Position numbers and translations under genes: made by a program. Positions 1-15,100 of a DNA stretch of 64,000 nucleotides are shown here, piece by piece (positions within the stretch are counted from its first letter, which is position 1; every line of letters starts with the position of its first letter). Source of the DNA: Acanthopleura granulata. Lineage: Eukaryota > Mollusca > Polyplacophora > Chitonida > Chitonidae. A model generated the notes under the pieces. That model did no database searches. It had not been told where the DNA came from and saw nothing but the letters and a program-made list of their open reading frames with translations. The DNA lies in the NCBI GenBank assembly GCA_016165875.1, contig JABBOT010000009.1:10084017-10148016 (forward strand), given 5' to 3'.

Positions 1-29
1 TGTATAACTGTTTGAACTACAGTCATTTT

Positions 30-127
30 TTAATTTCTTTCTTGAAAAAAAGATATCAAAATCCACAAACCTAGTACGCTGAGTAAAGCGACGGAACTAC
101 CTACACGTAAAATATACGCGGCCTTAG
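30..127 (-). CDS. Anchored Cys-rich protein, exon 5 (last)
   Basis: This exon carries the last 31 residues: a hydrophobic stretch followed by QERN and the TAA stop at 32-30. The in-frame acceptor is the second AG of a CAG-GGG-AG tandem (AG at 129-128). Using the first AG (134-133) instead shifts the frame and stops after about ten residues. No polyadenylation signal can be seen because the window ends 29 bases downstream. Confidence 0.65.
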
Positions 128-3100
128 CTCCCCTGAAATTTAAAGAGAATGGCGTGTATGTAGGCCAGAGCTTGATCTCGGAGAATCTCATAATAGGCAA
201 GTCTTGGGGTGTCCAGACGTCATTATGCTGCACGGAGGCCCCTTCCTTTATATAGCCCTGAACGCTGTGCTGTGCCAATTTCCTCTCCGACAAGGTTCGC
301 CAGCAACCTGCGGGTGGTCGTGGGTTTCCCTCGTAATCTGCCCGGTTTACTCCCACAATGTTGCTGGCTGCCGCCGTATAAGTGAAATATTCTTGAGTAC
401 GGCGTAAAACACCAATAAAATAAATAAATAAGGCCGATGTTCTGCGCTTTTATTATAGTTTAGACCACAGTTTTGGAAACAAAACTGGCCCCGGTTCCGG
501 GGTACTGACCTGATGGTAGCTCTATCGGCTTCTCACCAGGATCTGCGCTCCCCACACCTGAAACGGAAAGACCAAGTTTATAACGTAACGTACGTATAGC
601 CACAGAGAGATCAACATTAGGCCTACCCACGGTGTCATACCTTTATAATTGTCCTGAAGCATCATAACTGTCACCAGGTAATAAGGTTGATATACGCCAG
701 TATCAACTTTATGCAGATAAAGGAAATATTAACAATGCCGGGGAAAAAATACTGAGCTGAAGCGGCAGCCGAAACAGCGAGAGTTGGATTCGAACAAGCG
801 ATCACTTTGGTCACGTGCAGGCATGATGTCCACTGACGGACCTGAAAACACCAAGGGTGACCACAGCACAGATTTCCATTTGGAGCAGGCAAACAGTGTA
901 GAGATCAGTGGGGAATAAAAGTAATCAATGTTTGATGAATTGATAACTTAATTTAAGTGAAAATACCCACATGCGATTAGGCTATACTTGTTAAAAGAAA
1001 GAATTAAGTACGGTGCAATGTCTGTTTTCACTTCAGTAGCAATTTACACCGTACACAAGACTATTTCAGTCAAATTCGAAGGGTCCGTGCAGCGATGAGA
1101 GAACAAGAGTGCCCGGAATACAAACAACCGTATTTTGCAAGGTACCTGACAAACTTCCTGACTTAGGCCGCAGCCGATCCAGCGAGGCCTGGATTAATTC
1201 GAGTCCGTGAGCTCAGTTGTCACACTCAGGGCTGGTAGGTTGCATTGAAAACACTTCAGCCCTAATATAGGCCAATGAGCCGCTGTGTAACAGACACGGT
1301 ACACGTCGAGCACAACTATACACGTATAATATAGGCCTATAAGCCTACCTTTGCAGACAGCAGTCAGTATATCATGCAGAACTAGTGACACGTAACGCTC
1401 TCTAGAGCTCTGCTGGCCGTCACACGAAGCTAAGCTCCTTTTAATGCAGTCATAGGACTCGCGCAGGTTTCTGAAACAAAACATCATCACTGTAACCGTT
1501 GTCATTTTAATAAATAAGTAAGTAAATAAATAAATAAATAAGCCTATATTTTTATTTCGTTATATATTTATTTAGTTATTTATTTGACTGGGGTTTTGCG
1601 CCTTACTCAAGAATATTTCAATTATAAGACGACGGCCAACATTATAGTGGTTGAAAAGCATGCAGAGCCAGAGGGAAACCCACTTCCATTCCAATATTGC
1701 TCGTCGAACTTCCAGGAAAGGAAACCAGCATGAGCTGGTCTTGAACTCACAGGGACCGCGCTGGCGCGCTAACTCCACGGAGGCCTCCTGTATTTTTATT
1801 CTTTTGTGAGATGTACTCAAAGTATGCGTACTCAAGAATATGAGTGAAGGAAATTGGATATATGGAGGCCAGAGGAAACACCGCACCTGAATAAATTGAA
1901 GAACACAAGGCCGCAGTCTATAACCAATGAGGATTGGATTCGAACACGAGGCTTTATATTGCATGGGTATGTAGGGCCATTGTAGAATGAAAACCACCCT
2001 GCCTTCTCATGGCCCCGTAAAACTACAAAGCATAAAAACGAAGGACCATTGTAGAATGCAAACCGCTCAACCGTCCCGGGGCCCCGTAAAACTACCAAGC
2101 AGGAAATTCTTTCCGGTTTGTACGTTGCACTCAATGAGCAAAGTGCGAGATACACATGGTACGGATTCGATCCCGGTCCTGGACAGGGACCCTATATACA
2201 TTCCTACAGCCTTCACTGATTGTGAAGCCGTTAGATTTAATAATTGGTCGGCGATGCTTGAGTTAGTGAGTGAGTTCTTCAGGGTTTAACGTCCTACTTA
2301 ACAATGTTTCAGTCATATGACGACGAGGAGTCCTGGTGCGTGCATATATATAGTGTGTCTTCTTGTGGAAGAGCGAGTCCATGCCGCTAAAGTGTTCGTT
2401 TAAGATGAACCTGTTTTCCATAAGTATATGGCGTATAAATCGTTCCGTTCATGATGAGTTCGTTATTATAACTCAGTGAGTTTACCCAGGGTATATTCCG
2501 GTTTCTTCCATCCTGCATAAAACTCGCCGCCATCGTGTCAGTAGAAAATTCTTAAACATGGCGTTGAACAACTTTCAATGCATTAATCCGTCTTTCTGAT
2601 TTGTATTACTGATAAACACTAAATAGTGCCAATGACAGGTTGTGAAGGTACCATTGCGTAATTTCCATGTACCCAGAAGGCCTATCCTTTTTGTCGAATA
2701 CGCGATACTAACTTTTCTTGGGCCCTGAGCAATATTTCTACTACTTTTTAAACATATTTTAAGAATCTAGGTGCAGAATATGATTTAAATGGTGCTCGTC
2801 GACACCTATAGATATTGCATTCATGTGCATCCAATATATAATCATCACGATTAAACGTCATATTCCAGGCAGAAGTATATTATAATGCAAACTGAAGAAA
2901 CGTTAATAAATGAGACGATCACCCTATTTTAAGATCAAGTTTCTTATTGGTACTCTAGGATTTATAATGGTCACATTTCTAAATTCGGTATATAGAGATT
3001 AGCCTACGTATATAAGAGAGCAATATACTCAAAAGTGTCATGCGACTTAGCTTGATCATATTCCATTTGAATAAAAGGCGATCGGTTATACTCAGTTTCA

Positions 3101-6100
3101 TCCTTTAAAAAGGGCCGATATATCCATTAAGAATCACCATTGTCACGTCGTTGTTCTGAGACAGATAACGCTCTATGTAAGCACCGAAGAGAGAAATGGA
3201 ATGACTATGGCTTTACCTATAAGATCGAAGACATAACCATTGGAATGCAACAAGCAGGGACTATATATCTGTGAGAGAAATATCACGCAGAATTGGATGT
3301 CTGCGTCCTGTATAATGCCACCAGAGAGAATACGGACATTTCATGAGAGGCAGAATCCAGAGTTGCACACTATAGTACTTTGTAAAACCAATGTGTACAA
3401 ATTTGCGCGTCCACAATGCAAGTGTATCAGTGGTACGCAAATTGTGTATCACTGATACATATGCTACTGGATTTATTATGCAAATTACACAAATTGTGTA
3501 CTGCTCGTGCACACAAATATTATGTTTATGTGCATTTTTGCCATAACATTATGTACCACTCGTACACAGGGTTTAGAGAGTAAGTGCAAATGGTGGACTC
3601 TATGGTGGACACGCTATAGATATCGTGAACTTGTTTCTCAATAGACTATTCTCTATCCATGGTTTCTCATCAATATTAAAATAACCTCACCGCAGTTTTT
3701 CTTTTGTTTGTGTAGTGATATGCAATAAGTATGCATCTACATATTGTGTGTGTGGAAAGGGGTGCATCTGTACAAACTTATTTATGGCGTTTTCTATCTC
3801 CCTCAAAAAAATCTTTCGTTATTTGAGGGATGACGGATTGCATATTCGTTGATATAACGGATTAATCCGTTCGTGGTAACGAATCATTCCGTTGTTGAAA
3901 AAGAATTTAGAAACGGTTTAATTTGTTAGATTGAGGGAAGTGCAATCTGTCATCCCCCAAATAAAGGATTTAACGGAAGATTTCTTTGAGAGTTATGGAT
4001 AGATTCCCCCGCTCTAACTGTCGGCATGTGCGGTGACTTTTTCATTATAACATTTGTTGCAGAACATCTGTCCTCAACCAAAATGGTGTGCGTGCTTGCC
4101 AACGGCCAAGGCAGTGGTTTACCCCAGGCATTCCTATCGCCTCCATACATACCAATAAAAAGAAAATCAATCAATCAATCAATCCAATTTGTGGTGTCGC
4201 CAGCCTAGCGTGACCAGTCACGGCCTATTTTCAGCCAAAGATGGCAAACTCAAGCTTTTTCTTTCTTACATCACCATTATTCTAGAATGAAGATAAATCT
4301 ATTGCAAAATGTATAAACACTGTTTTTTAAATATGTTTCTCAACTAAATATGCTTCCTCATCCAACGTGGCATTTAAAACGAAAAGCACTATAATAGGTA
4401 AGGTATAAGTTAGGGTGTTGGTCCAAAATGGTAATACTGTCCCATAAATTCCTTGAATGAGATCTTCCGTTAACTCCGTTATCTGAGGGCTGACGGATTC
4501 CCTTTCAGTTGATATAAAGGATTAATCCGTTAACAGTAAGGCAATTGGTCACCTCTATAAAAACGGATTTAACGGAAGATTTTTTGAGGGCTAGTATAGT
4601 TATTTTACAGAGTATAAGGAACAGGGCCCGGGATCACGAAGCTGTCTCGGACTCACGTCAAACTTAATCTTAACTTCAAAACAGTTTACTGCCCTAAAAC
4701 TGTTATTCATTGTAAGAATTTTTATTTCAATACTAACCGTTGTCCAAGACCTTCATGACAAATATGAAACTTAACATTCAACTTCAAATCTGAGTCCAGG
4801 ATTAATACCAGAAGTTAGGACTAAGACTGACCCAAGTCTAAGACAGCTTAGTGATCCTGGCTCCTGATCCGTACTGATATAGGCCTATATACGGCAGCTG
4901 TCTGCACGGTACAGTGGAAGAGGGGCTTCTAGACCTGACGTCAGAAACCTCCAGGCATGTTCCCCTTCGGGTTATTTACCTGCATGCATCCATGCACCGA
5001 ATATTCTTGAGTAGGGCGTTAAACAATAAGCATTCATTCATTCCATGCACCGCCATACCTGTCATTTCCCCTTTCATATATTTTACCTTGCATTTATACC
5101 GGAAAAATCCACGTACAATGTCAACTATCTATAGTTGTTGACAATAGTGGCATGTTCGTATTGCATTTAAAACGGAGGATAATCCACACCTGTAAAATGT
5201 AAATAGTAACCGCAGTAAACAATTATTCACTGATGGGTTGACCGAGTTCTTATTGTAGGTGGGGCATAAAACCACATAGCAAACAGACATATGGGTCATT
5301 TCAGTACACAACGTAATCCAAAGAGATTAACAGGGTTGCAACTCTAAATCATACATCAATTCATATTTATACACATAACAGTACCCCGAGGCAAGGGGGT
5401 GGCCACAAAGTGTAGGAAATGGACACACTATATATGGCCATGGGGGCCACTTGTGGTTTGTCTCCTTAACGTCTGTTATTATGTTCAGACTTCTGCCTCA
5501 TATTATGAAATTTTAATAATACTTTAAAAAGTCAACACTAAAGAAATATTTGCAGCCCACAAATTGACTCCCCTTCTAACAGTAACCGTAGTGATAACTT
5601 GACGCAAACTGTGCTTAACTTGGACAGCCATGACCACCTGTTTACCTGTGCGTAACTGTGTAATGGTCCTACATTGTAGCAACATTACTGCGTGAAATTT
5701 TGATATTTTTATGACTTAACATACAGTTTAAATTAAAGTTAAAATCGGTCATGTAGGTTAATTAACACGGGTATTACATATTCTACATAGATACAGGCTC
5801 AGTAAAAATGTAGTTGAAATTGGCCATATGTGGCCTATTTCATGCACTTTGTGGCCGCCACACTGCCTCTATTTGTATTACTTTTTATCATTAACGACGG
5901 TCGTCGTATTGCAGCTTTCGCAGTCTTCTTGTTCTCTGTCTGTCAAATTTTTGGTGTATCATTTTACACAGAGCTAGGCCGTTCAATAAAGGACGGGCCT
6001 AGGTGGCAGATGACATCGACTTTTTGTGGAATGTCGCATCCATATTGTGAATTTTCGCTTGTTTAGAACAGTATTCAATAATACACCATAAATCTGATGG

Positions 6101-9100
6101 GATAGGGAATCTGAGCTCCCTCCTCCCTCCAAGCTACCTGATAAATCTCCTACATGGCGTAAGGATAAAAGTAAAAACCGAACCATTCAGCGGTAGCTAG
6201 ATTCGAACTCGCGACCCCAATGGGCCGAAACTCTAAAAAAATCATGATGTAATTAATTTATCCGTGATAACGAATTAATCAGTACACAGGAAGACATTAA
6301 TTCATAATGAGGAACGCATTAATCCGTTATATCTGCAAAAGTGCAGTTCATCTTCAATCTGGGGAGGACTTTCATGGGAAAACATTTTTAGGGAATTATT
6401 TATTCATAAAATAACTAATAGCTCCGTTCCTGATAACAAATTAATCACTAATCAGGAGCGACTTAATCTGTTGTATACATGACAGCGCAATTTGTCTTCA
6501 TTCGAGCGACTAATTTGACTGAATTAACTTGTTTTGAGGCAAGACTAGTTTAACATCAACCTTCGCTACTCCGACCAGTCGCAACGAATAAGGAATAGGA
6601 AGGGTTATCGTTTGGGTATCCTCATTAAATCAACCCAACACTATGTATATAAATCGCTAGGCTTCCACATCACTTGATAACATTGAAAGTGTCCGGACTT
6701 TGTGTTGCTTTGCTGAACCAGCTCTGCTACGCTAGACTTGTGCGCTGGTGAATTTCTGTGCTCAAATAAAAGCTCAAGAAATTTCATCCCTTCAAATTAG
6801 TTGGCACTCCTCTCCATGGATGAACTCGCATGGCAACTGAGGCTGAACGTATTCGTAAGTTGATACATCCTAACATCAAAGTCAGCCACCTACACAATAT
6901 ATTAAAATGCTACCTACAAGAAGAGGAGTGGGTTCGAAAGCTATTAAAAGGCGTGAAAAGAAATAGGTCTGTTCGAGTACGTGGTAAAGATGATGTTACA
7001 GCTAGTATTTCTGCTCATTGAATGAATGACTTTGTATAATGGTTTGAGTTATATTTCACAATGCCTGAATACCAACTTCCACGAAATCGTGACGGTTTAG
7101 CCTACTGCCTGCTTATCTCTTTATCAAAAGTATTTGTCACACAAGTGTTCTGTGAACAACTTACATCTGACGTGATTGATGCTGTCAAACAGACTGGTAA
7201 CGCTTCGTTTCTGTGACATACGCGCAGCGTTACACTCTGTAACTGACATGCGCAATGTTACAAGACAGGCTCTCCCACAGTTGTGCATGTGTTACCGAAG
7301 GTACTTATATCACATTTTTGGCATTTCTCCTTTTGCACGATTAAGGTGAAAGCCATTTCAGACTTCACATGCTTTGTACATGCCCATCTGTCATATGGAT
7401 TACGTGCCATGTATATGTGCATCTCGTGCATACATTGTTGACAGTGTTGTAAAAAAAATTTTATCGGTGTAAAGTTGTTACACTAGTCTTTAGGTAACTT
7501 TTCAGCTTTTGGTTGAATTCACACTATAATAACTGTATTAATCATTTCGTGTTGGGAAAAGTACAGCCATGCGAAGCCAGGCAAAGATATTTTTGTTTGT
7601 TTGCTAAGTTTGTATATTTGAAGGCAACTGAATGGTTTACAATATCGTGTATCGACGAAAACAAAAACTGAAGGAAGAGTCGGTCCTAAAAACTACCTTT
7701 AGTTTTATTGATTTATTGATTTATTTACTTATTCATTTATTTTTTTATTTAGTTATTTACAATGTTGAGTATGGACGAAAACAAGGATTGAAAAAATGTC
7801 TTTAAAACTACCTTTACTTGTATTTATTTATTTATTTGTTTATTTATTTATTTACAATATCGAGTATCGAAGAAAACAAGGACGGAAGGACTACCTTTAC
7901 ATTGACTGATTGATTGATTGATTTTCTTATTTTTTTATATCATTGTCACACAATAATATGAAGTTATATACATGTATATGGTTGGGGTTTAAAGTAGACT
8001 TTGTATCTATTTATTTATTTGATTGGTGTTTTACGCCGTACTCAAGAATATTTCACTTATAGGACGGCGGCCAGCATTACGGTGTGAGGAAACCGGGTAG
8101 AGCCCGGGGGAAACCCACGACCATCCGCAGATTGCTGGCAGACCTTCCCACGTACGGCCGGAGAGGAAGCCAGCATGAGCTAGACTTGAACTTACCGCGA
8201 CCGCATCGGTGGATGGCTTCGGTCTGCACGCTGCGTTAGCGCGCTAACCGACTGAGCCACCGAGGCCCCCGACTTTGTATCTAGACCACATTGATAATGC
8301 ATAGGGTGGGAGTATAATGTGATACACTCCCTTTTTTTTTTTTTTTTTTCTACCTTATTTCACCTTTGGAAGAAATTTTAGCACTTTACCAGTGTAAAGT
8401 ATACTTGTTCAAGCTGCTCAAGCTATTTCAATTTTACATACCGGTGCTGGGTTTGAGATATAGACAAACAAATGTAACGTAATACAACACCAAAAGTTTG
8501 ACGTTCGACTGCATTTATTCGTGGGTTCACACATATGGAAGAAGCTTGTTTCAGATACAAGTAATGTAACCTTCAGCGGTTTTTCTACTGATCTTACTTT
8601 ATTTTATTGCTTTTTAACACATTACTCATGACAATAATCTTACAAACAACACATCCCCTTAGAGGTATATCTATATATACCTTAGAGATACTAGAATCTC
8701 TTGTAAGCAACATTTCATATTTTGCCTTGTGCAGCACAAAATACTGATGAAATATGGCTATATGTGTGTATATTCTGAAAGCTAAACGACTGCTGATCTC
8801 AAAAAAAAAAATAATTTTCTTCAAATTTATCTAACTTTAATATTAATCAAAGTAATGAGAAAGGGTGAAAAAACATATCTCAATTAATGACATCTAAAGA
8901 CTGTACCTGCACGTCTCTTCTCTGTCCCAGCCAGCAGGACTCAGAAGGGCTGTCATTGATAGGCGGACACAGTCACGTGTGCACTGCGCGGCTTCACTTA
9001 ACAAGCAACCTGTAACAATTTAAAGTACATTGCACATAATTATACATGTGTGTATAGAATTACTGGTGGTTTAATTCAGTTTGTTCACATGATTTTTGTC

Positions 9101-12100
9101 CATATTTTGGAGATTCACGTCGCTTTTATAATATAGCAATCGATCACATTACAACGCCGGCACATTTATTATAGTGCTGCTTCGCCGGCAATCCCAACTG
9201 AAGACACCAGACAAGACACCATCACGGCGATATAACACCTTGGCGAGTATTATTTGCCTCTCCCTTTAACCTGACAACTATATGAGCTTGGCAAAGGCAA
9301 GTCGTCTCTGGATGACATCATGCAAGACCACACAACAGGGTATACCGTCGACAATAAATCTTTCCCAACAACCTCGATTTTATATGAGGATCTTTGATTT
9401 ACATTTGTTGCGAAACGTTCCAGTTTTTCACAGAGTTATATTTATTTTCTGGTACAATTATTCTGGCACAGCAAAAATAGAATTTTGCAAATTTTAAGAC
9501 TGATAGCAGGCTTGAAGGAATTACATATTCACTTTGTTACGGATTTTCTAATTTTTAACTTGAAATGAAAACAGTAACTTTGTTAAATTTTAATTAGTAG
9601 GCCTATAGCACTATAAATCTATTTCAAAAGGTTTGGAAAGAGTCAACAGTTTTCTAAACCTGAACAAACTAATCTACAATTGGTTAACAACTTTACTTTT
9701 CATGATAACTGACTGTACATTTATGATATGCACTTAATCTATCACTGTATTTAAAAAAACATCTATCAACCATAAGAAAACAGTATGCGTTGACCCAATT
9801 TCCTTATAATCCGTCATCAGTGATTGCGCATGTCGTTTTCACATTCTTGGCGCTTCGCCCATGCTGATGGCCTGAAGTAAGTAACATCCTGCTGAGCGAA
9901 AAATGCCTTGGGAGTTCTTATATCTGCTGTTTTATGCATAGGGTTAATGCTGTAGGTAGGATATTTTTTCTATTGAAATAATAATTTCTTGTGTTAGCCT
10001 AGTTACTTGTGAGTAGGCTACAAAACGCAAACTTCTTAATTTCGTCTGCAAACCGTAAACTGTAAAGTCATTATTTGACCAAATCAAGGTTTTACCCAGA
10101 CTGCACCCATTGTACGTTGAGAACATTTAACAGCATTCTCCGTGAGTTCCACACACAGTAGGTTTTTTTCATGACTGCTCGGTTTTTGTTCTTTTTATTG
10201 TTCCTCGTGCTGTAGTGTTAACTTGTTTTATTCATATGCTACTGCTTGATTGGTTTTAATAAAGCTGAGAAACTGGGATTGACGTACAGGAACACTGCCA
10301 CACCTACATGCCGTGTGATTTTGTGTCTCATAGAAGTGATCTTTTCCCTGCACCCGTTGGATTAACCACCTTATATTAGTTATTTGTGAAATCTGTGTCA
10401 AAGAGTTTCATTTTCTCAGAACAGGCACACTTAGGAAAGGGTCTTTTCCTTGGTAAACGTGCTTAATTTCTCAGAGCCGTTCTTACGCAGGGATCAAGCA
10501 ACAGCATCATACACACCTCCGTGGGATGTAAACATAGTGGAATCCATTATATGGCATGTGAAAGGATAGAAGGACCATTATGTGTCATTAAAATAAGGCT
10601 TGACCTGTACCTGGGCTTCCAGTTTTAAAATTTTAGTAGATTTTCGAGAAAGTAACATTACAATATCTTTTCAACATTCTCATTTTTGTTGCCAGTCTCA
10701 TTTCTCAAATTGATATACATATATAGGTCGTTTCGTCCGACATGGCCCTGGATGGTATCACAATGATAAAAATCTTTCATTTATCGCTTAAAGTCACTCT
10801 GACAGACTGTATATCAGCATCTTCCCGGCATCCAAAAATGTCTGTGGCCTGATTTTTGAAAAGGGAAGGTATTTTCTTTGGACTCTTTGGTAAGGTTTTC
10901 AAAGCATTCTATTTGCTTTCTCTGATGAGGCACTCTGCAGGCAGTGGGCTTGTATATGGAATAACCAACATAGACCTTTCATAGTGTGGAATTTGCTTAT
11001 ATAACTTTTAACTGTGTGTCGATTTCTCCTCCACAATTGCTGTCTTTCTGCAGGCTGGGGTCGGAGTCAGATTCAGCCAAGCTTTGGATTTTTTCTCGAA
11101 TGCTTTTCCTAATATCTATTTATCTATTTAATTGGTGTTTTACGCCGTACTCAAGAATATTTCACTTATACGACGGCGGCCAGTATTATGGTTGGAGGAA
11201 ACCGGGTAGAGCTCGGCGGGAGCCCACGACCATCAGCAGATTGCTGGCAGACCCTCCCATGTACGAGGTGAAGAAGCCACCATGAGCTGGACTTGAACGC
11301 ACAGCGACCGCATTGGTGGGAGGCCTGTGGGCCATTGCGCTGCGCTAGTGCGCTAACCGACTGGGCCACGTAGGGCCTCTTTTCCTAATATCGTTATTCT
11401 GGTTGGAAATCTAACCTCAGTCTCTCCGGCGTTCGAAGTAATTGGATCTATGACATGTATTTCCATAAGATTAACATGGGTGTATATACCTGCACGTGTA
11501 ATTCCGTCACATCTGAAAACTTAAATCCGTCAAGCGTATTTACACCACGGTGTTGTATCTTTTTCTTTACAAAGTTGCGTTTTTCACGCACAATTTGACT
11601 TTCTCGCGCATGGCTCATGCAAAAGTCTGCCGGAAATCGAAACATTTTGATGCAGAAAAACATTTATCAAAATTTTGTGATGAAATTACAGTGATGTTAG
11701 CAAAAAAAAAAAAAAGGAAGTACTGGAATATGATTAAGGATTTTTATTCCTATCATTTTAAGTAAAACTATTTTCATTTCATAATGTCTGCAAGATTTAA
11801 ACTTTATTCTGATAAATATCATGCCAGTGTATCCGCAAAAAAACTTGACCTTTGAGACTAAGAACCTCTCGCAATATATCAGGTATTTTAGCACTGGAAA
11901 ACTGACTGGAACGTGACTTTTTGGGCGTGTGTGACGTGTTCAGTCGCGGCATCACAGACTAAAATCAGATACAGAATCAAAAAGTGGGCTTTTCACCCTT
12001 AAAAATGGTATATGATACATACATATTTGTGAGAGATACAAACTTGGGACATATTTCGTAGAACAAATTTCGTAGAAGAAGATTGAAAATGGATCTTTAG

Positions 12101-15100
12101 TGTGCTGCGCATATGTAAAGTGCTTATCCCCGATGTCATAAAATGACAGTTTAGAAAACCCAGGCGGAAAGACCCACACGATAATAACCTAAGGCATGAT
12201 GCTATTGCACTTTAGCTGCATTAAATTCTCATAAAAAGGCCTATGCCCCTTTGTGAGTAGACCATGCATTCCACCCTACCAATATTGTGTGGTAAATGCG
12301 GTCAAGTATATAACATCCTGACAGCTGCCTAAAGAATGACGTCCTTGTTATATGAATATATGAAGTACAAATACTTCCAAAGATCTCCATAAAAATCTGT
12401 CAATGCATACACAGAGGTAAATAAATTTTTCAAGGACGCCCTCAGATAGATACAGGTACATATGGACTGAGAATAACGGCACTTACATACAGCCAGCTAT
12501 GGGGGTTTTTTTTATCCTGGGAACAAATAACATAAGACCGTTTATACAGGGCATGGCACTATTATACGTGCATAATATCCGCGAAACTGTACTCATACAG
12601 CATTACCGACACACCCACAACCGTCAAACAATTCACATAACAGTCAAGGATTTACGGGCTGAGGAATAGCATTTTGTATGAGCACATGTACACAGAAGTT
12701 CAAGGTTTCAAACGACTTCAGTATAACGACTGGATACAAACAACCTTTTGCTTAAGGTCAAGGACATGGAGTCCGAGTTCTTTTTCACAGGACGGAGAAT
12801 ATATTAAATTGTTAAACCATACAGTCAATGAAGTCCACGATTCTTGACAAGTCATGATGGCATGAGGCGGATTTGAACCCGTGACTTCATCTACTAGGGT
12901 CCGTGTGGTGATTCTTTGGCGAAGAGAAATGGATCACTCGGCCCTTGAAAACCCCTATAGACTAAAAATAATCTGATGATTCGAAAGGCCTGATAATATA
13001 ATCTTTTTTTTACTTCTTATTTCAAATCTCTTTGGGTGAAAGTTGTATACATGTAGGCCTGAATATACTGTATGTAAAGGTAAAGCAAACGTATTTATTT
13101 ATTTATTTTTATTTTTTATTATATATACATAAACATTCATATATTCATTTATTTTTTTATTTTTTTGGTGGGCAAACTTGACAAACTTATGCTCCGAATA
13201 ATCCATATCAAAAAGTAAACACATTTGAAGGCACCAATTGCGAAAAATTTGCAATTCATCAATTTTTTAACTTCTCAAAGTTGACACTCATTATGCAATA
13301 TAAAAATTTTAATATTTTCATTCCTCACACGACACACCACAGTTTTCAAATTCTGCCTTCTTCCTAAAGGGGATACGCATTAAAGCTCTAATTCCTCTAA
13401 CAGTCCGTTAGTTTTGAAATGCTCATTCCTCTCACAATGCACAAGTTTTAAAATAGTCAGTCCAAGTGGACGCAGGGCAAAAGTTTTAAAACTATATCAG
13501 TTCTCAAAAAGAGCGCAAATTTTGAACTCTTGTTTAATTGAATGCCACGCAAAAGTCAGATAAAAACTCTCAATTGGCATGTACCAGTAGCAAAACAAGA
13601 CACAGTATTAAACACATTATGTAACAGTTACAATTTTCGTTCTTGAGGAAGCGCACACTTTTTAAATATCTCAGTCAAAAAGGAACTTCGAATGCAGCGC
13701 ACGCGAGCTGTAAAACTCATATTTCTCATATAGGAGATACAATTTAACAATCCAACTCCTTATACGTATATGCTGGCAATAGAATGTTTTTCCTCTCCTC
13801 AAACAAACTTTAAAATTTTAACAAAAGGCCTTTAAAGCATCATACCTTGTATCGCACATACATTTACATTTTTGAACTTTTAAATTTACGCCAAAGTTAT
13901 CATCTTCTCTTTACCCACACATAAAACACAGATGTTTTCAAATTTTCACCCAAAGTTACAATTTGTAATTTCTCATTTACACTAAAGTTTAAAAAATTTA
14001 TTCCACATGTAGGTAACGCAAGCAATGTTCGTACCGCGATGTAACGCGAACGTTTACACAAGTTCATGCGTAATGTAATGCGATGGTTTAAACAATCCTC
14101 ATGACTAATGTAACGCGAAAGTTTAAATAATCCTCATGGCCAAAGTAATGCGACAGTAGAAACAATGCTCATTGCTTTAATGTAATACGAAAGTTGAAAC
14201 CACCCTCATGGCTTATGTAACTCGAAGCTTAAACAATCCCCATGGCTAATGTAACGCGAAAATGTAAGAAATCCCCATAGCTTACGTAACACGAAGTTTA
14301 AACAATTCCCACGGCTAATGTGACGCAAAAGTTTAAGCAATCCTCATGACTTATGTAAACCCGAAAGTTTAAACAATCCTCATTGCTAATGTAACCCGAA
14401 AATTTAAGCAATCCCCATAGCTTATGTAACACGAAGTTTAAACAATCCCAAAGCCTAATGTGACAAAAGTCTAAACAATCATCATAACCTATGTAACCCG
14501 AAAATTTAAACCATCCTCATGGCTAATGTAACGCGAAAATTTAACAATCCTTATGTCTAGTGTAACGTATTTTTACTGCTATTTACATTGCTTTGTATAA
14601 TACGAAATTTTAAGCAATTGTCAAAGCCCAAATTAAAGAGAACGTTTAAACAATTCTCACTCCTCATATAGCGTGAAAGTTTAAACAGTTCTCATTGGTC
14701 ATGCATATGTGAAGCCAATGTTTATGCATGTTTCTCATTCCTCGTGCAACGCGGAACTCTTTGCCATATATCACTAAAGTTTTAATAATTCACAATCATT
14801 TGTAACTCTATAACTTAAACAGCCCATGTAATGCGAAAGTTTAAACACTTCTCGTTCGTTATGCAACACGAAAGCCGGAGCAATTGTCATGTTTTAGGTA
14901 AGGAGAAAGTTTAAGCAATTCTCATTTCTCTTGTAACAAAAAAGTTGAAACAATTCTCATTTTTCCCACATGTAGCACGAAAGTTTAAACAAATTTATAT
15001 TTATTTTTGCAACGCAAACGTTTAAACAATTCTCATTAATTTGGTAACGCGAAAAATTAAACAATTCCCATAACTAATGGCGATGTTTTAAAGAATTCTC

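Noticed and set aside
1100..1215. Possible extra exon of the minus-strand gene ending GTTTGTCAG|GTACC
   Set aside because: Its end phase does not fit the next exon, and similar sequence occurs near 20300, so it is more likely an interspersed repeat.
5830..6066. Hydrophobic 78-codon plus-strand frame
   Set aside because: It begins with GTG, lacks splice partners, and sits in an intron. The hydrophobicity can come from T-rich composition.
8180..8268. tRNA-like sequence, considered as a real tRNA gene
   Set aside because: A-box-like and B-box-like words are part of a SINE head with target duplications; no complete cloverleaf was seen.
13990..14570. Regularly spaced similar units, considered as a CRISPR array
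   Set aside because: Units are degenerate and contiguous with no unique spacers, and the DNA is eukaryotic. It is a satellite.
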